DNA of 25,456 bases from a virus. Positions 21,759 to 25,456 of this stretch are shown piece by piece; within the stretch, counting starts at the first letter, position 1, and the number at the start of each line of letters is the position of its first letter. The notes below the pieces were generated by a model, which made no database searches, was not told the DNA's origin, and saw only the letters and a program-made list of their open reading frames with translations. The stretch lies in IMG/VR virus record IMGVR_UViG_3300010371_000106, positions 1 through 25,456 of that record, one strand, 5' to 3'. A program made the translations under genes and the position numbers.

Positions 21759-22228
21759 GCAACGACAAAGCAGCAGCGACATTCCACCCGGGCACGAGCA
21801 AGGCGCGTCGCTGGATAGTCGCGGTTGACGTTCCGTGGGCGACAGAAGTTGTCAGCATGAATGCACGTTCGCACTGGACGAACACACACAGACAGATTCA
21901 GGCATTGCGTGCGCGTGGAGCAGCCGTCGCGCGAGCTGCAAAGCCTGCAATGCCGCGCTTCGACAAGGCGACCGTCGTTGTCTACATGCTGTTTCCGGAC
22001 CGACGACGCAGAGACATTCAGAATTACCACAAGACACTCAAGGCATTGATTGACGGAATGGTAGACGCCGGGCTATTGCCTGACGACGATTCACAACACC
22101 TGTTCGGCTTCGATGTGCGGACGTGGATTCACGGCGTCGATGAAGAGGTCGATTCGCACATTGTTGTGCGCAATACGTCGCGGCCGTCGCTCTCGCTCGT
22201 CTTCGTGTTTGAAGGATTCTTGCGGTGA
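21755..22228 (+). CDS. RusA-like Holliday junction resolvase
   Basis: The 157-residue protein starts at GTG 21755. It matches the RusA family, which cuts four-way junctions: DVPWATEVVSMNARSHWTNTHRQ at 25-47, the conserved RRRDIQNYHKTLKALIDGMVDAG at 84-106 with D87 and D100, and LLPDDDSQHLF at 107-117 with acidic residues D110-D112, which bind the metal. Length is normal. It would resolve recombination intermediates made by the upstream nuclease and annealing protein before packaging. Confidence 0.9.
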   Translation: MSNDKAAATFHPGTSKARRWIVAVDVPWATEVVSMNARSHWTNTHRQIQALRARGAAVARAAKPAMPRFDKATVVVYMLFPDRRRRDIQNYHKTLKALIDGMVDAGLLPDDDSQHLFGFDVRTWIHGVDEEVDSHIVVRNTSRPSLSLVFVFEGFLR

Positions 22229-22380
22229 AGTTCCGTGAGGTTCGCTCCTATGAATGTGCGACGAGCCAGCACAGCGCTTGTGACGGCTCGGAATGCGGCT
22301 GCTCCTGTCACCCGCTCTACCCACATTGGGACGATGATGATTACTGGGAGGAAGTAGAGCCGCCCGATGCAGACGAATGA
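22225..22380 (+). CDS. Small Cys-rich protein
   Basis: A 51-codon frame starts at GTG 22225, overlapping the RusA stop (GTGA), and ends inside the start of the methyltransferase gene. The product has ECATSQHSACDGSECGCSCH with five Cys and two His in a short run, and a very acidic C-terminal part (HWDDDDYWEEVEPPDADE). The Cys/His cluster suggests a zinc knuckle. The function is unknown. Overlap on both sides supports expression. Confidence 0.6.
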   Translation: MKFREVRSYECATSQHSACDGSECGCSCHPLYPHWDDDDYWEEVEPPDADE

Positions 22381-23353
22381 CGTTTACGAAGAATTCGCCG
22401 GACCCGGAGGCTGGGACGAAGGATTAGCACTCCTCAACAGCAGCGCTCACATAGTCGCAGGCGTGGACATTTCCAATGACGCGTGCACAACAGCAACAAC
22501 GGCAGGGCACAAGCGTTTGTGCGCGGACGTGCGCTCAATCGATCTGGACGAGCTGGGGCGCAACATTGGAGGTCACATCTCGTCGCCGCCGTGCCAGACG
22601 TTCTCTCAGATGGGCAACGGACGCGGGCGCGCGTCATTGAGCGCGCTTGCTGACGCAGCCGCCGTCGTGCTCCACGGTGCGAACACAGACGAAGCATTAG
22701 AGCGTTACGGGCTGGACGAGCGCTCAGCACTGGTTCTGCGTCCGCTCGTCGTCGCCAGAGCGCTTAAACCGCAATGGATAGCACTAGAGCAAGTGCCGCA
22801 CGTGCAAGCGCTCTGGAACGTCTACGCCGTGCTCCTGCGCAGCGTCGGATATCGCGTCGCAACAGGACAGGTGCACGCGGAGCAATTCGGCGTTCCGCAG
22901 ACACGCAAACGCGCTGTGCTCCTCGCACACGCAACGCACAGCGTGTCACTACCGCAGCCGACGCATTCCGCTTACTACTGGCGTTCCCCGGACAAGCGCG
23001 ACCCGTGGGTTAAGCCGTGGCTCAGCATGGGCGACGCATTAGGGCCTAGCTGGACGCCCACATTTCGCGACCAAAGCGGCACGACATATGACCCGGAATG
23101 GCCGTGGAAACGTCCAGCAACAGCAATCGCAGGGCGCGGGCTCGTCCAGAATCCGGGTGAAACAGCAAACCGCTTTAACAGCAGCACGAAGTCACGCAAT
23201 GACGGTGTGCGAATCAGCGTGGAGGAAGCGGCAGTGCTGCAATCATTCCGACGCGACTACCCGTTTGCAGGCTCGCAATCGTCACAGTTCCAGCAAGTGG
23301 GCGACGCAATTCCTCCGCTCCTCGCGGCAGCACTCCTCCGTCAAGTCATCTAA
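22367..23353 (+). CDS. DNA (cytosine-5) methyltransferase
   Basis: The 328-residue enzyme transfers a methyl group to C5 of cytosine. Conserved motifs in order: I EEFAGPGGWDEGL (8-20), IV SSPPCQTFS with catalytic C76 (72-80), VI ALEQVPH with E141 (usual ENV is EQV here), VIII QTRKRAVLL (178-186), a short target recognition region around 200-280 with RPATAIAGRG, IX ISVEEAAVLQSF (283-294) and X QVGDAIPPLLAAALL (310-324). No restriction partner is visible, so it is probably an orphan enzyme that protects phage DNA. The stop overlaps the start of the Mom-like gene. Confidence 0.93.
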   Translation: MQTNDVYEEFAGPGGWDEGLALLNSSAHIVAGVDISNDACTTATTAGHKRLCADVRSIDLDELGRNIGGHISSPPCQTFSQMGNGRGRASLSALADAAAVVLHGANTDEALERYGLDERSALVLRPLVVARALKPQWIALEQVPHVQALWNVYAVLLRSVGYRVATGQVHAEQFGVPQTRKRAVLLAHATHSVSLPQPTHSAYYWRSPDKRDPWVKPWLSMGDALGPSWTPTFRDQSGTTYDPEWPWKRPATAIAGRGLVQNPGETANRFNSSTKSRNDGVRISVEEAAVLQSFRRDYPFAGSQSSQFQQVGDAIPPLLAAALLRQVI

Positions 23354-24039
23354 TGCGCTGGGAGCATCGTTCGCTCTTCGACGTAGAGGACGAGACGCAG
23401 ATTGCACATGTTCGCGACCTCACAACAGCGCACGTCTCGTCAAAGGATATGGAGGAATTCGCGGCGCGCTATCACTACACAGGGCTACCCGGAAACGCGA
23501 GCTGGCGATGGGGCCTGTGGCACGAAATGACACTCTACGGAGTCGTTGCCTACAACCTTCCGACAATGACGCTCTGCGAGTCCATCTTTGGAAAGGAGCA
23601 CTGGTCGCACGTCTGGCACATGAGCCGACTAGCGCTAGCGGAGATTGCGCCGCACAACAGCGAGAGCCGTCTCATCGGAGGCTCACTCCGAGCGATAGAG
23701 AAGGAGTTTCCGCACGTCTGGGCAGTGCTGACATACGCAGCACAGGACGCAGGACACATCGGCTACGTCTACCAGGCAACAAACGCGATTTACACGGGCA
23801 CAGGCGGACAGGCGTATTACTACATCGACCAGAAAGGACACATGCGCCCGACGTATGACGGGCGTTTCATCGGACCGACAGAAGCGGAGTCGCGCGGCTG
23901 GACTGTGCACAAGAGTCTTCCGAAACATCGGTACGTCTACATTCTCGGCAACAAGAAACAGCGACGTGAGCGGCGCGAGCTGCTGCGACTGGACGAATAC
24001 CCCTACCCAAAGCCGGATGACGCGCATGGGCGTATATAA
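23353..24039 (+). CDS. Mom-like DNA modification enzyme
   Basis: The 228-residue protein resembles the Mom family of GNAT-fold DNA modification enzymes. Mu Mom converts adenine to N6-(carbamoylmethyl)adenine and so blocks many restriction enzymes. Family-like segments are FAARYHYTGLPG (36-47), LYGVVAYNLP, HMSRLALAEIAPHNSESRLIGG (89-110), the AAQDAGHIGYVYQATNAIYTG core (129-149) and KHRYVYILG (191-199). The C-terminus is basic. Its place right after a C5 methyltransferase supports an anti-restriction role. The exact chemistry cannot be told from sequence. Confidence 0.75.
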   Translation: MRWEHRSLFDVEDETQIAHVRDLTTAHVSSKDMEEFAARYHYTGLPGNASWRWGLWHEMTLYGVVAYNLPTMTLCESIFGKEHWSHVWHMSRLALAEIAPHNSESRLIGGSLRAIEKEFPHVWAVLTYAAQDAGHIGYVYQATNAIYTGTGGQAYYYIDQKGHMRPTYDGRFIGPTEAESRGWTVHKSLPKHRYVYILGNKKQRRERRELLRLDEYPYPKPDDAHGRI

Positions 24040-24364
24040 CGCGTCTGCTGCTCTGCGTGTGCTGCCCGACAAACTAGGGCCAGCACCGCGACTCACGCTC
24101 ATGGCAATGGCGTTCATGACGCTGGACGCGCCCACAGAGCGTCAACCCGCGCGTCTGTATTACGGAGGTTGGCAATTGGTGTGCATCCGCATGGGCTTTC
24201 TGCCTAGTGACGATATGCGGAAGCGCTTCATTCGCGACGTTGCGACGCTGCGGAAAGCGGGTTTAGTCGAGATTGTGGAGCCTGGATATCGAGGCCACGC
24301 AGCCGTTTACAGGCTCTTGCTTCCTGTGGATAAGTCGCAAGAATCTGTGGACAACGGAGAGTAA
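24026..24364 (+). CDS. Winged-helix protein, possible replication or regulatory factor
   Basis: The 112-residue protein starts at ATG 24026, 14 bases inside the Mom-like gene. It has LRVLPDKLGPAPRLTLMAMAFMTLDAP, then a helix-turn-helix-like RKRFIRDVATLRKAGLVEIVEPGYRGHAAVYRLLL with a wing. Such proteins in actinophages are often described as replication initiation-like HTH proteins whose C-terminus is made of short repeats. Here the frame stops at 24364, and repeat-rich DNA follows in other frames (see micro-ORFs). It is the only replication-factor candidate in the window. Confidence 0.7.
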   Translation: MGVYNASAALRVLPDKLGPAPRLTLMAMAFMTLDAPTERQPARLYYGGWQLVCIRMGFLPSDDMRKRFIRDVATLRKAGLVEIVEPGYRGHAAVYRLLLPVDKSQESVDNGE

Positions 24365-24444
24365 TGGGCTACACACAGCGGACCCAATCCGGAGCGATTG
24401 GGCTACGTGAGCGTGACCCTAATGGGTCCGTTTCCACGTTGTAA
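24364..24444 (+). CDS. Micro-ORF 1 in TAATG chain
   Basis: ATG 24364 overlaps the winged-helix stop as TAATG and gives a 26-residue peptide starting MGYTQRTQSG and ending NGSVSTL. Its stop in turn overlaps the next ATG as TAATG. It may be translated by re-initiation or be the out-of-frame remnant of a longer C-terminus of the winged-helix protein. Confidence 0.35.
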   Translation: MGYTQRTQSGAIGLRERDPNGSVSTL

Positions 24445-24465
24445 TGGGTCCGCTGTGGCGGACCC
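24379..24465 (+). repeat. GGGTCCG repeat cluster with two hairpins
   Basis: GGGTCCG occurs directly at 24424 and 24446 and inverted (CGGACCC) at 24379 and 24459. Stems are CCCAATC/GATTGGG (24383-24402) and GGGTCCGC-TGTG-GCGGACCC (24446-24465). The related GGGCTAC occurs at 24367 and 24400. The cluster could be iterons for the upstream winged-helix protein, a transcription attenuator, or coding repeats. Confidence 0.55.
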
Positions 24466-24578
24466 CAAGAGGTACTAGAGATAACAACCAGAGATACAAC
24501 AGATTGCGCTTAGGCTCACCGTTGACGCTCCTGTGGATATCTCGGAACAGCACTTGCAGATTGGACACAGAGCAATGA
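24444..24578 (+). CDS. Micro-ORF 2 in TAATG chain
   Basis: ATG 24444 overlaps the micro-ORF 1 stop (TAATG) and gives a 44-residue peptide starting MGPLWRTPRGTRDNNQRYNR. Its TGA overlaps ATG 24575 of the next gene as ATGA. Both junctions match the style of true genes in this genome, but the sequence is basic and low in pattern. Confidence 0.35.
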   Translation: MGPLWRTPRGTRDNNQRYNRLRLGSPLTLLWISRNSTCRLDTEQ

Positions 24579-24868
24579 CGGACGCACAACGAATGGCAGC
24601 ACTACTCCGCGACGTGCTCAACGACAGACTAGGGAACAGCACACAAGCGCATTTGGCATTCGAGGTCGCGTCATTGCGTGCATACGTGTTCGCAACACTC
24701 GACGCAATCGACCACGTGAAGCAGCACGTTGAGCGCGACGAGATAAGAGACAAAGCACAAATGCTAGAAGCGCTCACACACATAACCACAGCACTAGAGA
24801 ACCGCATAGCAAATCTAGAAGACGTGCGACTGGAGCTGCGACGCACCGACCCACACACACGCACATGA
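24575..24868 (+). CDS. Helical hypothetical protein (coiled coil)
   Basis: The protein has 97 residues from ATG 24575, or 111 from GTG 24533; the ATG is preferred because it overlaps the stop of micro-ORF 2. It is nearly all helix: MTDAQRMAALLRDVLNDRLG, then FEVASLRAYVFATLDAIDHV and a heptad-like MLEALTHITTALENRIANLEDV. No family was recognised. Its stop overlaps the next ATG (ATGA). Confidence 0.7.
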   Translation: MTDAQRMAALLRDVLNDRLGNSTQAHLAFEVASLRAYVFATLDAIDHVKQHVERDEIRDKAQMLEALTHITTALENRIANLEDVRLELRRTDPHTRT

Positions 24869-25047
24869 ACAACGGTGCTCCTCGCGTCTGGGCGTATGTG
24901 CTCCTACGTCCTCCACGCAATGGCTACTCACGGACGCCTGAGCACGCCTCAGACGCTCTAGCAGGGCCGCTCTGGACTGAGACACGCGGACGTGGACGCT
25001 GGGCCCCTGAGGGGGATTCTGGGCAGGAAGGAAGCAGCGATGCCTAA
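24865..25047 (+). CDS. Small hypothetical protein
   Basis: The 60-residue protein starts on ATGA overlap with the upstream gene and ends eight bases inside the HNH gene, whose ribosome site lies within it. It reads MNNGAPRVWAYVLLRPPRNG, then a Gly/Arg/Glu-rich stretch. No motif was recognised. The Arg and Gly content is high, so a real product is supported mainly by the overlaps. Confidence 0.45.
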   Translation: MNNGAPRVWAYVLLRPPRNGYSRTPEHASDALAGPLWTETRGRGRWAPEGDSGQEGSSDA

Positions 25048-25456
25048 CGATGAGTCACAGCACCCGCGCTTCATACCCAATGGCCCACCCAGCAATGTGC
25101 AGTACAGCAAAGAGAAGAACACCACTGCATACAGGAAAGCGCACAAGCAACTAAGACAACGACTCATCGCACAACTACCCACACCCTGCATTAGATGCGG
25201 CAAAGTCATACCCGCAGGCATAGACAGCAAACTCATACACCTAGACCACTACGTCACAGCAGCACGAGACGGCGGACTCGCAGGAGAAGGAGCACTAGCA
25301 CACAGACGATGCAACGAACAAGACGGAGCAGCATTCACAAACAGCAGACGCCGCACGCCAAAACAAAACGCCATTGAATCGAACAGCAGTGCCGATTCTG
25401 AAAATTCTGCCGAGGCTGCCGACCGCCCGGGTTTTTCTGAGCGCGCCGCTGGGAGC
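25040..25456 (+). CDS. HNH endonuclease (runs off the window end)
   Basis: Read from ATG 25040 with GGCAGGAAGGAAG upstream, 139 codons reach the last base without a stop. The HNH fold is visible: CIRCGK (C50, C53), HLDHYVTAARDGG with D69-H70, and LAHRRCNEQ with H88, C91 and N92. HNH proteins beside the terminase act with it to cut DNA at the ends in HK97-like phages. If the window ends are joined, the frame continues 28 codons to a TAA at 85-87, giving about 167 residues. Its codons avoid T and prefer A and C, unlike the terminase gene at the other end. Confidence 0.85.
   Translation, partial: MPNDESQHPRFIPNGPPSNVQYSKEKNTTAYRKAHKQLRQRLIAQLPTPCIRCGKVIPAGIDSKLIHLDHYVTAARDGGLAGEGALAHRRCNEQDGAAFTNSRRRTPKQNAIESNSSADSENSAEAADRPGFSERAAGS

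Noticed and set aside
22367-24039. Complete restriction-modification system
   Set aside because: No restriction endonuclease was seen next to the methyltransferase; the HNH gene is 1.6 kb away and fits a packaging role better.

Overview
This window looks like most, and possibly all, of a small temperate tailed phage (siphovirus) of an actinobacterial host. I infer that from HK97-type head genes, a tape measure protein with a short siphovirus tail module, a tyrosine integrase, an Lsr2-like regulator, actinophage-style tail fibre and lysin proteins, and G+C-rich coding with dense start/stop overlaps. No rRNA, tRNA, CRISPR array or insertion sequence was seen. The host genus cannot be read from the sequence.

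Layout. Positions 38-14357 (+) form the late module: terminase large subunit, portal, prohead protease, capsid, an Ig-like decoration candidate, head-tail connectors, tail tube, a tail assembly chaperone pair apparently joined by a -1 frameshift, tape measure, one 824-residue tail-tip protein, a small fibre, two unknown small proteins, two lysins (CHAP-like and M15) that share a duplicated C-terminal domain, and a holin. Positions 14358-14614 are non-coding and hold six TGACTAG heptamers, two of them on a good promoter. Positions 14615-16448 (+) carry two Cys-containing small proteins and the integrase. Positions 16449-16681 are non-coding, with a 26-bp inverted repeat and a strong hairpin, and are one place to look for attP. 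Positions 16682-18262 (-) are a four-gene leftward operon with an HTH protein, an Lsr2-like zinc protein and two small proteins. Positions 18263-18634 are the divergent control region with palindromes. Positions 18635-25456 (+) are one long overlapping early operon: excisionase/Cro-like HTH, small proteins, RecB/Cas4-like nuclease, RecT-like annealing protein, MerR-like protein, RusA-like resolvase, C5-cytosine methyltransferase, Mom-like DNA modification enzyme, a winged-helix protein and an HNH nuclease running off the end.

How it works together. The leftward operon probably sets lysogeny and the rightward operon carries out recombination and DNA protection. Nuclease, RecT-like protein and RusA would make, anneal and resolve recombination intermediates; no polymerase, helicase or primase is present, so replication must rely on the host. 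The methyltransferase and the Mom-like enzyme together suggest layered chemical protection from host restriction. If the two window ends are joined, the HNH frame continues into the start of the terminase region and stops in frame at 85-87, the usual HNH-terminase neighbourhood, so the window may be a complete circularised genome.

No clearly unprecedented multi-gene system was recognised. The most unusual items are the paired lysins with a shared unknown domain, the TGACTAG operator-like array, the integrase-adjacent inverted repeat, the Lsr2-like zinc protein with Asp-containing finger-like repeats, the Mom plus C5-methyltransferase pair, and the chain of micro-ORFs with GGGTCCG repeats at 24364-24578.
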